From Anaerolineae bacterium (GTDB lineage: Bacteria > Chloroflexota > Anaerolineae > Aggregatilineales > UBA3940), in contig JAFGOY010000013.1 in the NCBI GenBank assembly GCA_016926255.1, forward strand, positions 66,139 to 130,138: 64,000 nucleotides of DNA. The letters are read 5' to 3'. The translations under genes and the position numbers were made by a program. This document shows positions 7,182 through 15,130 of the stretch, one piece after another; positions within the stretch are counted from its first letter, which is position 1; every line of letters begins with the position of its first letter. The notes under the pieces are model-generated. The model was not told the DNA's origin. It saw nothing but the letters and a program-made list of their open reading frames with translations, and ran no database searches.

Positions 7182-9653
7182 GTGTCAGACGATCTCATAG
7201 GACGGCACCTGGGACAGTACGAAATCGTCGAGTTCATCGGCGGGGACGATCTGACCGAGGTCTACAGGGCAGTATATCACCCAGAAGATGACCCATTGGA
7301 GCGGGAAGCATCGGTACTGGTCAAGATTGTTGGCCGACAGCAGGGGGAAGACCCGGTCTTCAATACACGCTTCCGGCGCGAAGCGCGGGCCATCGCCGGG
7401 CTGCGACATCCGAACATCGTCCGTATCCATGACTTCGGTCATGCCGAAAACGGTCACTATGTGATCATGGACTATATCGACGGGGAAACGCTGGCCGACG
7501 TGATGGCGCAGGCGCAGCGGAGAGAACGCCGTCTCGACATGGAAGATATCACGTTCATCATCCGGCAGATCGCCTCGGCGCTTGACCACGCCCACAGCCA
7601 GGGCGTTGTCCACCGGGCGGTCAACCCGCACACGATCATCATCACCCGGAGCGGGCAGGCAATCCTGGCCGACTATGGCCTGTCACTGCTTTACAGCCGG
7701 GACCGTGAAGGCGAGAACCCGGACGTGATCGCCAGCCCAGCCGAATACATGGCCCCGGAACTGGTGTACGATCCACGCGCCGCGACCCCGGCCAGCGATG
7801 TTTACTCGCTGGGCGTGATTCTCTACCAGCTTCTGACCGGGCAACTTCCTTTCGAGTTTGGCTCAGATATCGATATGGCGCTGCAATCGCTGGGGGAGAC
7901 CGCCCCCGATCCGCGCCTGCTCAACCCGGACATATCGGTCGATATTGCGGCGGTCACCTTGAAAGCGCTGGCGAAAGAACCAAAAGAACGATTCTTACGG
8001 GCGATGAAGATGGCCGCTGCCTTAGAGCGGGCCGCTTACCCCGATCCGCGCGCGATGCGGGCATACAAACGTCACCAGCAGCAGGAAACAATCGCATCAC
8101 GGCCAACCGCCGAACGGCTGGTCGTCCACCGGGGGCCGCCTCGACGCGAAGAACGCCGCCGGATGAAGCAGATGCGGGGCGATTACAAGGGAATTCAGCA
8201 AGAATCTGGGGTGGAAGGCGTGCGCATCCGGCGTCCGCTGCGGCTGGTGCCGGTCAACTGGCTGCGCTGGGCGGCCTTCGCAACGGCGGTGATCGTGATC
8301 CTGATTGCAGGAGCGTTCGTACTGGATGCGCTGGGCATCCTCCGGCTGCCAATGGGGAGCAGCCAGCTAACAGTCGCACAGATGACGGCAACGGCCCAGG
8401 CGACGATCACGCCAACGATGACACCGGAACCCCCGACGGCGACGCCGCCCCCTACCCTGACCCCGCTGCCGACCCCGACTCCGCTGGCAGTGGCCGAATC
8501 GACGCCGGTTCCGGCGCTCGAATATGCGCTGCTTGGCGCAGGCTCCAGCGCTTTCCGGGTTGAAGACGGCGCGGCGATCCAGTTCGTTCCGGCGGGAACC
8601 TTCATGATGGGTTCCGACGACCCGGAAAGGAACGAGGACGCCCACCCACAGCACGCAGTGATGCTGAATGATTACTGGATCGACCAGACGGAAGTAACCA
8701 ACGATCAATACGCATTGTGCATTGAAGCCGATCTGTGCCAGCCACCTATCTCAACGCAGTACTACAGTGACCCGAACCGGGGCGATCAGCCGGTGGTGTA
8801 TGTGACCTACACGTATGCGGTCACCTACTGCCTGTGGCTGTCGAGCGTCACCGGGCAGGCCATCGGGCTGCCAACCGAGGCCCAGTGGGAAAAAGCGGCG
8901 ACATGGGACCCGGACGCTGAAGAAGCTCGCCTGTATCCCTGGGGCAACGAACCGCCGGACGGGACGCTACTGCGCTTCCTCGACGGCCCGGTGTGGGGAA
9001 CTGCAAATGTCGGCAGCTACCCGGACGGGGCGAGCGCCTACGGCGTTTTCGATATGGCGGGGAACGTCTGGGAGTGGACGACTGACTGGTATGGGGCCTT
9101 CACCTACCAGCGGAACGGCATCCCGGTCGATCCGACCGGCCCGGCGAGCGGCAACCAGCGAATCAACCGGGGCGGCGGCTGGGCACACAGCGCGACTTAC
9201 ATGCCAAGCGCGATCCGCAACGCAGCCAACCCGGATGCATCCGGGAACGATCTTGGCTTCCGCTGCGCGATGGCCGGAAACCGCCCGCCGCAGTCGAGCG
9301 GGATCGTGATGACACCGCTCGACCTGGTTGCGGAACTCAACAAGCGGCTGGATGCGGAACTGGCTTCGCTTGAAGGCGACGTACGGCTGATCGACGACTG
9401 GCGGGCCGCCCTCGACGTTTTGAACTGGTCACTGGTGCGGGATGACGACGCGCAGGCATTGACGACGATCAACGACGGGCTGGCGGCGATCAAGGTTCAG
9501 CGGCGAGACAACCAGATATCGGCGAGACTGGCCCAGCAGCTTGAGGGCGGCTTACAGTGGATCAAATTGCAGATCGAGCCGGTCGAAGAGGCAGGCAACG
9601 CTGAGGCAGAAGCCGGGGAGCCGACGGAAGGTGAAGCGGGCGAACCAGAGTAG
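7182..9653 (+). CDS. Membrane-anchored pseudokinase with C-terminal SUMF1/FGE-like domain
   Basis: An 823-residue protein starting at GTG 7182 after GAGGT. Residues 13-280 have the Hanks-type Ser/Thr kinase fold: K48 (VLVK), E67 of helix C, D164-Y-G in place of DFG, APE at 191-193 and SDVYSLGVILYQLLTGQLPFE. The catalytic loop, normally HRDxKPxN, reads HRAVNPHTI (144-152): catalytic Asp, Lys and Asn are all replaced, and the Gly-rich loop is degenerate. Phosphotransfer is therefore unlikely. A transmembrane helix (about 363-385) and a Pro/Thr-rich linker lead to a SUMF1/FGE-like domain (about 465-697; MVPAGTF-type start, GNVWEWTTDWYG, GFRCAM). Its active-site segment RGGGWAHSATY lacks the catalytic cysteines. 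A helical tail follows. The fold calls are firm; loss of both activities is inferred from residues. Confidence 0.92.
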   Translation: MSDDLIGRHLGQYEIVEFIGGDDLTEVYRAVYHPEDDPLEREASVLVKIVGRQQGEDPVFNTRFRREARAIAGLRHPNIVRIHDFGHAENGHYVIMDYIDGETLADVMAQAQRRERRLDMEDITFIIRQIASALDHAHSQGVVHRAVNPHTIIITRSGQAILADYGLSLLYSRDREGENPDVIASPAEYMAPELVYDPRAATPASDVYSLGVILYQLLTGQLPFEFGSDIDMALQSLGETAPDPRLLNPDISVDIAAVTLKALAKEPKERFLRAMKMAAALERAAYPDPRAMRAYKRHQQQETIASRPTAERLVVHRGPPRREERRRMKQMRGDYKGIQQESGVEGVRIRRPLRLVPVNWLRWAAFATAVIVILIAGAFVLDALGILRLPMGSSQLTVAQMTATAQATITPTMTPEPPTATPPPTLTPLPTPTPLAVAESTPVPALEYALLGAGSSAFRVEDGAAIQFVPAGTFMMGSDDPERNEDAHPQHAVMLNDYWIDQTEVTNDQYALCIEADLCQPPISTQYYSDPNRGDQPVVYVTYTYAVTYCLWLSSVTGQAIGLPTEAQWEKAATWDPDAEEARLYPWGNEPPDGTLLRFLDGPVWGTANVGSYPDGASAYGVFDMAGNVWEWTTDWYGAFTYQRNGIPVDPTGPASGNQRINRGGGWAHSATYMPSAIRNAANPDASGNDLGFRCAMAGNRPPQSSGIVMTPLDLVAELNKRLDAELASLEGDVRLIDDWRAALDVLNWSLVRDDDAQALTTINDGLAAIKVQRRDNQISARLAQQLEGGLQWIKLQIEPVEEAGNAEAEAGEPTEGEAGEPE

Positions 9654-10590
9654 ATCGAAGAACCTGCACATTATTGCTGCCTGCGTAATCCTGCTTGTGG
9701 TTACAGCAGGTGTGATCACTGTGCTTGTGCAGAAAGCCCACCCGGAGGAGAAGCAGGGTCGCATTACGCCAGTTCACGCCGAGCATGGCAGCTACCTGCA
9801 ATACATTCCGTCGAATGTGGCATCAACCCCGGACATCATCATTCTGGCGCATGGCACGCCTGACAAGGGAAAGAGTGCCTTCGACATGGCCGAAATCTAC
9901 ATCGGCCACTGGGTAGATTTTGCCGAAGAGACCGGCGCTATTGTCCTGTCGGTTGCATTCGACCAGCACAACTACGGTTCCATCGAAGGCGGCGACCTGG
10001 GTGGATACCGCTCTTTGATGGGGAGAACCATCAACGCGGACGCTTTCGTAGAGGAAATTGTCGATTATTACCGCAGCGCGTTTGCCATCGACGATGAGCG
10101 CTTTTATCTCTACGGGCATTCCGCCGGAGGGCAGTTTGTGGCACGCTACAGCGTCACTCACCCGGAACGGGTAAAGGGTGCGGTGATCAGCGCCGCCGGT
10201 CGATACCCCTACCCCGATCCGTCGGTGGCGTGGCCCTTTGGCATGGGCCGTCTGCAGACCCCATTTCAGTGGGACGAGAACGAACCCGAAATCATGCTGG
10301 ATATCCAGCCTGACCCCAGCGGATGGGTCGAGGCAGCGGGCCTGCCGGTAGTCGTCGTGGTTGGTTTGAACGATACAGAACCACAGTACGCCGATCCCGG
10401 TCAACAGGGATCGACCCGGCTGCGAAATGGATCAGCCTGGGTGCGGGCGATGAACGCCTATGCAGAGGAGAACAGCGGGGAGGGCAACATGCGATTTTCG
10501 GTGGTGGCGGGCCGTGGACACAGCGCGATTGGAATCATGCCGTTCTGCCAGGAGGAGCTAAAAGCGATTCTGCTTCAGGCTGAAACTTAA
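9631..10590 (+). CDS. Membrane-anchored alpha/beta hydrolase
   Basis: A 319-residue protein with an N-terminal membrane anchor (IIAACVILLVVTAGVITVLV) and an extracytoplasmic alpha/beta-hydrolase domain. The nucleophile elbow is GHSAGGQF, the oxyanion region HGTPDKGKSAF, and a C-terminal catalytic histidine candidate lies in GRGHSAIG. The overall pattern resembles polyhydroxybutyrate-depolymerase/feruloyl-esterase-like (LpqC-type) hydrolases, but the substrate is unknown. The GTG at 9631 is the likely start: it has GGGGAG about 10 bases upstream and overlaps the end of the pseudokinase gene by 23 bases, implying translational coupling. An in-frame TTG at 9541 would give an implausible basic leader. 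Confidence 0.82.
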   Translation: MKRANQSRSKNLHIIAACVILLVVTAGVITVLVQKAHPEEKQGRITPVHAEHGSYLQYIPSNVASTPDIIILAHGTPDKGKSAFDMAEIYIGHWVDFAEETGAIVLSVAFDQHNYGSIEGGDLGGYRSLMGRTINADAFVEEIVDYYRSAFAIDDERFYLYGHSAGGQFVARYSVTHPERVKGAVISAAGRYPYPDPSVAWPFGMGRLQTPFQWDENEPEIMLDIQPDPSGWVEAAGLPVVVVVGLNDTEPQYADPGQQGSTRLRNGSAWVRAMNAYAEENSGEGNMRFSVVAGRGHSAIGIMPFCQEELKAILLQAET

Positions 10591-10644
10591 AATCAATGCG
10601 ACAGGTGCAGCCGGGAAACGAAGCACTACAATCCTGTGGATAAG

Positions 10645-10683
10645 AAAAAAGTCCCGCCATTCTCCGGCGGGACTTTTATTTTT
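10645..10683. terminator. Bidirectional terminator between convergent genes
   Basis: AAAAGTCCCGCC-attctcc-GGCGGGACTTTT (10647-10677) with T-rich flanks on both strands. It serves the hydrolase gene (plus) and the GlsB-like gene (minus, stop at 10682). Confidence 0.9.
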
Positions 10684-11005
10684 AGCGACGGCGGCGGCGC
10701 TTGGGTTTATCTTTGCGAACGCCCAACTGTTTGCCGGGCATGATCAGCTCATACAGGATGAGAACAATCACCGCGCCGAAAGTGGCGTGGACGATCTGGT
10801 TGATGATGCCAACAATCGGCCCTTCGCCGAACAGATTAAACAGGGCCGGGAAGATGTACCGGATCACAAAGGTGCCGACAAACGCGCCGACAATACCCAA
10901 CCCAATATTAATAAAACAACCCTGGCGCTCCGTCTTCAAGATCAGGCTGGCGATATACCCGGCAACAGCACCGGTCAAGACCCAAACAAGAATGCTCCAA
11001 AACAT
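10682..11005 (-). CDS. GlsB/YeaQ/YmgE-family stress-response membrane protein
   Basis: A 107-residue, mostly hydrophobic protein with three transmembrane segments (FWSILVWVLTGAVAGYIASL, then INIGLGIVGAFVGTFVIRYIF, then FGAVIVLILYELIM) and a very basic C-terminus ending in six arginines. The Gly-rich helices GLGIVGAFVG are the mark of the transglycosylase-associated/GlsB family, whose molecular role is not established. It is somewhat longer than the usual 80-90 residues because of the basic tail and a longer middle loop. It is a single-gene unit between the shared terminator at 10645-10683 and prs. Confidence 0.85.
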   Translation of the reverse strand: MFWSILVWVLTGAVAGYIASLILKTERQGCFINIGLGIVGAFVGTFVIRYIFPALFNLFGEGPIVGIINQIVHATFGAVIVLILYELIMPGKQLGVRKDKPKRRRRR

Positions 11006-11102
11006 CGCAGAGACTCCCTTCCTCCCACTGGTGAGCGGATTATAACACCCTGATTATTGCCGCCCTCGGCTTGTAAGGCAACTGCCATCGACCCGGCGGC
11101 GG

Positions 11103-12086
11103 CTACTCGTTGAACATTTCCCCGACCGAAAGGCCGTAGTGCGCGCGGTAGATCACCTCACCCAGCAGCGGTGCAACCGACAGAACTGTCATTTTGGACA
11201 GGCGTTGATCGGGATCGATTGGAATGGTGTTGGTAAAGATGATCTCGCAGACCCGATCCTGGAGATTCTCAAGACGTTCGAGCGCCGGTTCGGAAAATAC
11301 GGGGTGGGTGAAGAGAACGGTGATATCCTTCGCGCCTTTTTCGTCAAGCAGGCTGATAGCCTTCATGATCGACCCGCCGGTATCAACTTCGTCGTCGACG
11401 AGGAGGACGTTGCTGCCCTCCACGCTGCCGACCAGCGAGCGCGCCTGGACTTCGGTGCCCAGCCGCTTCTTCTCGATGAAGGCCAGGGGAACATTCAACG
11501 CGCGCGCCCAGTCACGCCCACCCTTGGCAAAACCCAGGTCGGCGGTGGTGACAACTAGATTTTCCAGGCTGACATGCTTTTTGACATATTCGAGCTGAAG
11601 GTGCTGCGCCATGAGGATATCGCCGGGAATGGTGAAGAAACCCTGAATCTGCCCGGCGTGTAAGTCGATGGTCATCCAGCGATTGGCACCTGCGATCTGG
11701 ATCATGTCGGCGACCAGACGGGCGGTGATCGGGGTGCGCGGATAGTCTTTTTTGTCGGTGCGCGAATAGGCCATATAGGGCATCACGGCGGTAGTGCGTC
11801 CCGCAGAATCGCGCCGGACGGCATCCAGGGTGATAAACAATTCCATCAGATTGTCGTTGACCGGGCGCGAGGTTGTTTGAATGATATAGACATCCTGCCC
11901 GCGAACGCTTTCGCCGAGGCTAACGAAAGTGTTGTCATTGGCGAACTTGACGATCTCGCAATCCAGGAGCGGCACCGGGTATTGACAGCGATCAGTCAGA
12001 TACGCCGATATCTCAGCGGCCAAATCCGGGCAGGCTGTACCGGCAATCAGCTTGATATTTCCGTACATGCCGGGGACAAGCGTCAT
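11103..12086 (-). CDS. prs: Ribose-phosphate pyrophosphokinase (PRPP synthetase)
   Basis: Makes PRPP from ribose 5-phosphate and ATP, the precursor for nucleotides, histidine and tryptophan. The 327-residue length is normal. Visible signatures are KFANDNTFVSLGESVRGQDVYIIQ, the PRPP synthetase signature around DLHAGQIQGFF, and the ribose-phosphate loop LVDDEVDTGGSI. The catalytic flexible loop AYSRTDKKDYPRTPITARLVA differs from the common KDRKARSREPITAKLVA form, with the Lys-Arg region rearranged. The ATG at 12086 has GGAGG eight bases upstream. It is transcribed alone here. Confidence 0.94.
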   Translation of the reverse strand: MTLVPGMYGNIKLIAGTACPDLAAEISAYLTDRCQYPVPLLDCEIVKFANDNTFVSLGESVRGQDVYIIQTTSRPVNDNLMELFITLDAVRRDSAGRTTAVMPYMAYSRTDKKDYPRTPITARLVADMIQIAGANRWMTIDLHAGQIQGFFTIPGDILMAQHLQLEYVKKHVSLENLVVTTADLGFAKGGRDWARALNVPLAFIEKKRLGTEVQARSLVGSVEGSNVLLVDDEVDTGGSIMKAISLLDEKGAKDITVLFTHPVFSEPALERLENLQDRVCEIIFTNTIPIDPDQRLSKMTVLSVAPLLGEVIYRAHYGLSVGEMFNE

Positions 12087-12408
12087 ACTGCGTTTCCTCC
12101 AATCGTACAGATGGTTCCAGGTATCCGGCGCGAATGTTACCGGGTAACCGGACGCGAGTCAAAACAGGCAGCGAATGCAGAATGGCACTCGAAAGTCATC
12201 GAATACGAGGGCAGCTACAAGGCACCTGGGCCACAGGTCATCGCCGAAAAAACGGCATTGTACAGACAGCAATGCCACCATCCATACCCTATAACCAAAA
12301 ACTCGCCAAAACGGAACGAAAATGCCTGGACTGCGCCAATCGGACGCCACAGATCATTATGCCCCAATTTACCGATCCGCTCAAGTGATTGATCGGCCAA
12401 AATCGCGT
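12087..12408. other. Intergenic region upstream of prs
   Basis: About 320 bases between prs and the S1-protein terminator. Open frames here (for example 12134-12388 plus) have no ribosome site and no recognisable product. A promoter for prs is expected, but no clear -35/-10 pair was found. No RNA gene was recognised. Confidence 0.4.
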
Positions 12409-12440
12409 AAAAACAAATGAGGCAGCGACCTGCTGCCTCA
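12409..12440 (-). terminator. Terminator of the S1-domain gene
   Basis: On the minus strand TGAGGCAGC-aggtc-GCTGCCTCA followed by TTTGTTTTT. It starts about 40 bases past the stop at 12480. Confidence 0.9.
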
Positions 12441-12479
12441 CCTGTTTCATATCACTATTGTTCGGGTCGAGACTACTGG

Positions 12480-13796
12480 CTATTCGACCTCTTCGTCGGG
12501 CTGTTCCTCCGGCGGTGCTTCGACCACGTCAACTTCCGCTGCACCGACTTCAAGTTCAGGCTCGGATGCATCATCATCCAGTTCTGCCATCGGCGCGTCA
12601 GCCAATTCAGCCAATGGTGCGTCAACTTCTTCGTCATCGACTACAGGAGCGCTGCCTATCGGGTCGGTGGGATGGGCGAGGCCAAGACCGATTTGAGTAA
12701 AACCGATGCGCTTTTCCTCACGCTCGATGCGGACGACTTTCATCGTCAGCTTGTCGCCGCGCTTGACGTAGGAATACGGCTCGACAAGCGTGCCATCGGT
12801 CATTTCGGTGACGTGGAGCAGCCCCTCGATTCCATCATCCAGGACGACAAACGCGCCAAAATCGACCACATTGTTCACAGTGCCTTCGACAATCTGGTCG
12901 ATCTCATAGACCTCTTCAACAGTGTCCCAGGGATCGGGCAGCGTGCGGCAGCGACTGAGGGCAATCCGCTGCTTCTCATGATCAAGTTCGAGGACATAGA
13001 CTTCGATTTCGTCGCCAAGCCTGACCAGATCGCTCGGATGCGGGACGCGGTGCCAGGCAAGTTCTGAAACGTGGATCAAACCATCAGCGCCACCGATATC
13101 GACAAAGACGCCGAAATCACGGATGCCGGTCACCCGCCCGCTGACAATATCACCGACTTTCAGATCGTCCAGCAAACGCTGTTTCTGGTTCGCCCGCCAC
13201 TCGCGCTGGGCATCACGCTGGGAAAAGACTAACCGACGGCGGCGCTGATTGACCTCGATGACTTTCAGGCCAAGCACCTCGCCGACCATCGCCGCCATTG
13301 CTTCCTGCCGCTCCGGGCCGGTCAATCCCTGGGGGATATCGAGCGCATGGGAGACAGGCACAAATCCTTCCAAACGACCAAATCGAACCAGCAGACCACC
13401 TTTGTTGTAACCGGTGACTTCTGCTTCGACCAGATCGCCGCTATTCAGCAACTTTTCGGCACGGGTCCAATCCTGGCCCTGCATGCCCAGATTGATCGAG
13501 ACGATCAGGTTGCCATCCGTGTCCCTCGGATTCATCACGTAGACCGGGACGATGTCACCAACCTGAAGCCGATCCAGCACTGCCGGATCGATGCGCTCAA
13601 TATCCTGTGGTGGAACGAGGCCATCGCGTTTACCACCCATATCGACGACAATCTCGTTCTCGTCAATCAACAGAATTTCTGCCTCACGAATATCTCCCCG
13701 ATCGGGCTGATCATATTCGTAATAGCCATCGAGCATCGCACCGAAATCCTGGACTTCCTCCTCACTACCGTCTTTATACATTCCAACCATATCCAC
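12480..13796 (-). CDS. rpsA: S1 RNA-binding domain protein (ribosomal protein S1-like)
   Basis: A protein of about 438 residues with four S1 (OB-fold) domains. They begin near GDIREAEILLIDENEIVVDMGGKRDGL, GDLVEAEVTGYNKGGLLVRF, GDIVSGRVTGIRDFGVFVDI and DQIVEGTVNNVVDFGAFVVL. The GxFVxx-G-GLxHxSE motif is clear in domains 3 and 4. An acidic tail (about 70 residues rich in D, E, A and P) ends the protein. Four-domain S1 proteins outside Proteobacteria help mRNA bind the 30S subunit. The GTG at 13796 lies 10-11 bases after GGAGG; ATG at 13790 or 13781 is also possible. The gene symbol is by homology to short S1 proteins. Confidence 0.88.
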   Translation of the reverse strand: MDMVGMYKDGSEEEVQDFGAMLDGYYEYDQPDRGDIREAEILLIDENEIVVDMGGKRDGLVPPQDIERIDPAVLDRLQVGDIVPVYVMNPRDTDGNLIVSINLGMQGQDWTRAEKLLNSGDLVEAEVTGYNKGGLLVRFGRLEGFVPVSHALDIPQGLTGPERQEAMAAMVGEVLGLKVIEVNQRRRRLVFSQRDAQREWRANQKQRLLDDLKVGDIVSGRVTGIRDFGVFVDIGGADGLIHVSELAWHRVPHPSDLVRLGDEIEVYVLELDHEKQRIALSRCRTLPDPWDTVEEVYEIDQIVEGTVNNVVDFGAFVVLDDGIEGLLHVTEMTDGTLVEPYSYVKRGDKLTMKVVRIEREEKRIGFTQIGLGLAHPTDPIGSAPVVDDEEVDAPLAELADAPMAELDDDASEPELEVGAAEVDVVEAPPEEQPDEEVE

Positions 13797-14013
13797 TTTT
13801 AGCGTTACCTCCACGCCTACGGGTTCAATACCCGGAGCCGTTATGAAATATACCTTTAAAACAGAATCTTCATACCGTATCTCCTGATCACCTGAACAAG
13901 ATGTACAGCATAATTCCAACCACTATTATCTGTTTTATGTATGTTGAGTATAGCTAACGCGATCGTCGACTTCAATCGGAGCAGCATTCTGTAATATTTT
14001 TCTGAGATTCTTA

Positions 14014-14043
14014 TGGACAAAAGATCGCTTCTGGCGCGATAAT
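14014..14043 (+). promoter_or_regulatory. Possible promoter of the TPR membrane protein gene
   Basis: TGGACA (14014-14019), an 18-base spacer and GATAAT (14038-14043), about 40 bases before the ATG at 14084. Confidence 0.4.
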
Positions 14044-14083
14044 AGACCAAAATATTGACAAAACAGCAGCGAAACCGGGAAAT

Positions 14084-15064
14084 ATGACCGACAAAGCAGC
14101 CATTTTCGAACGCAGAAGACAGCAAAAACTCTCGCCCGGCGATGAAATACGCGCCCAACTAAAACAGATAGAAGCCAGTCTCGCGCAGATGAAGACCATC
14201 AACCGAGACAGGGTCATCGAGTTACTCGAAGGACTCGACCACGTACACGATCTAATGACCAGATTCGACGACCTCCCGCTACAGGCTGAAACGGCTCGAT
14301 TTGTGGCGGTACAGCATGCAGTCGAGCGTCGCGCCGCCTCACTGCTCCGCGTGCTGGGCGGTACGCAATCGCTCGAAGCAGAACGCGAAAGACGTTCGCC
14401 TGAACCTTCACAAAGATGGTGGTATCTCGACCAGATCGTCGAAGAAAAAAGGAAGACCCTTCTGCGTCAGGTGGGGATCAGTGTGGCAGTCGCCACCGCC
14501 ATCACATTGGCATTGACCGGCGTTTACAAAGCATTTTTCGAACCAGATGAAGCGACCAAACAAACCGTCAGGCACTCGCTTCAAGCCAACGACCTGATCT
14601 ATCAGGGAGAACTACCCGCCGCATTGGAAGAAGTCGAGGCGGCCCTCCTGTACTCACCCGAAGACCTCGAACTCCTGGTTCTGAAAAGTGTTCTACTCGA
14701 ACAACTGGACGAGCCGGACAAAGCAGAAGCCGCCGCCGAACAGGCCAGGGCAGCCAGCCCGAACGAGGAACAGTTCCTGATCGAACGGGGGTTTGCCTAT
14801 CTCGACCTGCAGCAGCCCGAATCCGCCCTCGCCGATGCGGAATCGGTGCTGGCGATCAATCCTGAATCAGTGGAGGGATATTTCATACTGGGGATCAGCC
14901 ACGACTACCTGGAAGACTATGCAAGCGCGTTAGAGGCTCTCGAAAAAGCCTCGACCCTTGCCGAAGAACAGGGCAAGGACACACTGATGGCAACCATCCG
15001 GGTGCGGACCGCCGAAATTCTCCAGAAACAGTCTTACGTCGTTCCAACCGTAATACCCGATTAA
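14084..15064 (+). CDS. TPR-repeat membrane protein
   Basis: A 326-residue protein in three parts. A charged N-terminal cytoplasmic region of about 135 residues is predicted helical (ERRRQQKLSPGDEIRAQLKQIEASL). One transmembrane segment follows (QVGISVAVATAITLALTGVYKAF). The C-terminal part has four or more tetratricopeptide repeats (for example LQANDLIYQGELPAALEEVE, LIERGFAYLDLQQPESALAD, YFILGISHDYLEDYASALEA). TPR regions bind partner proteins, and this one should face the outside. No enzymatic motif is visible. It is a single-gene unit: terminator at 15083-15119, next gene convergent. Confidence 0.78.
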   Translation: MTDKAAIFERRRQQKLSPGDEIRAQLKQIEASLAQMKTINRDRVIELLEGLDHVHDLMTRFDDLPLQAETARFVAVQHAVERRAASLLRVLGGTQSLEAERERRSPEPSQRWWYLDQIVEEKRKTLLRQVGISVAVATAITLALTGVYKAFFEPDEATKQTVRHSLQANDLIYQGELPAALEEVEAALLYSPEDLELLVLKSVLLEQLDEPDKAEAAAEQARAASPNEEQFLIERGFAYLDLQQPESALADAESVLAINPESVEGYFILGISHDYLEDYASALEALEKASTLAEEQGKDTLMATIRVRTAEILQKQSYVVPTVIPD

Positions 15065-15082
15065 CAGTCATCCGTACCAACG

Positions 15083-15119
15083 AAAAAGCCCCAGGCAAAA
15101 CCTGGGGCTATTTGTTTTT
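15083..15119. terminator. Bidirectional terminator between the TPR and serpin genes
   Basis: AGCCCCAGG-caaaa-CCTGGGGCT with ATTTGTTTTT on the plus strand and TTTTTCG on the minus strand. It closes the TPR gene (plus) and the serpin gene (minus). Confidence 0.9.
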
Positions 15120-15130
15120 ATGAAGCATCG

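Noticed and set aside
7182-9653. Active formylglycine-generating enzyme
   Set aside because: The catalytic cysteines are missing from the RGGGWAHSATY region and no sulfatase gene is nearby.
12087-12408. Small gene or RNA in the gap upstream of prs
   Set aside because: Open frames lack ribosome sites and recognisable products, and no tRNA-like or other conserved fold was seen.
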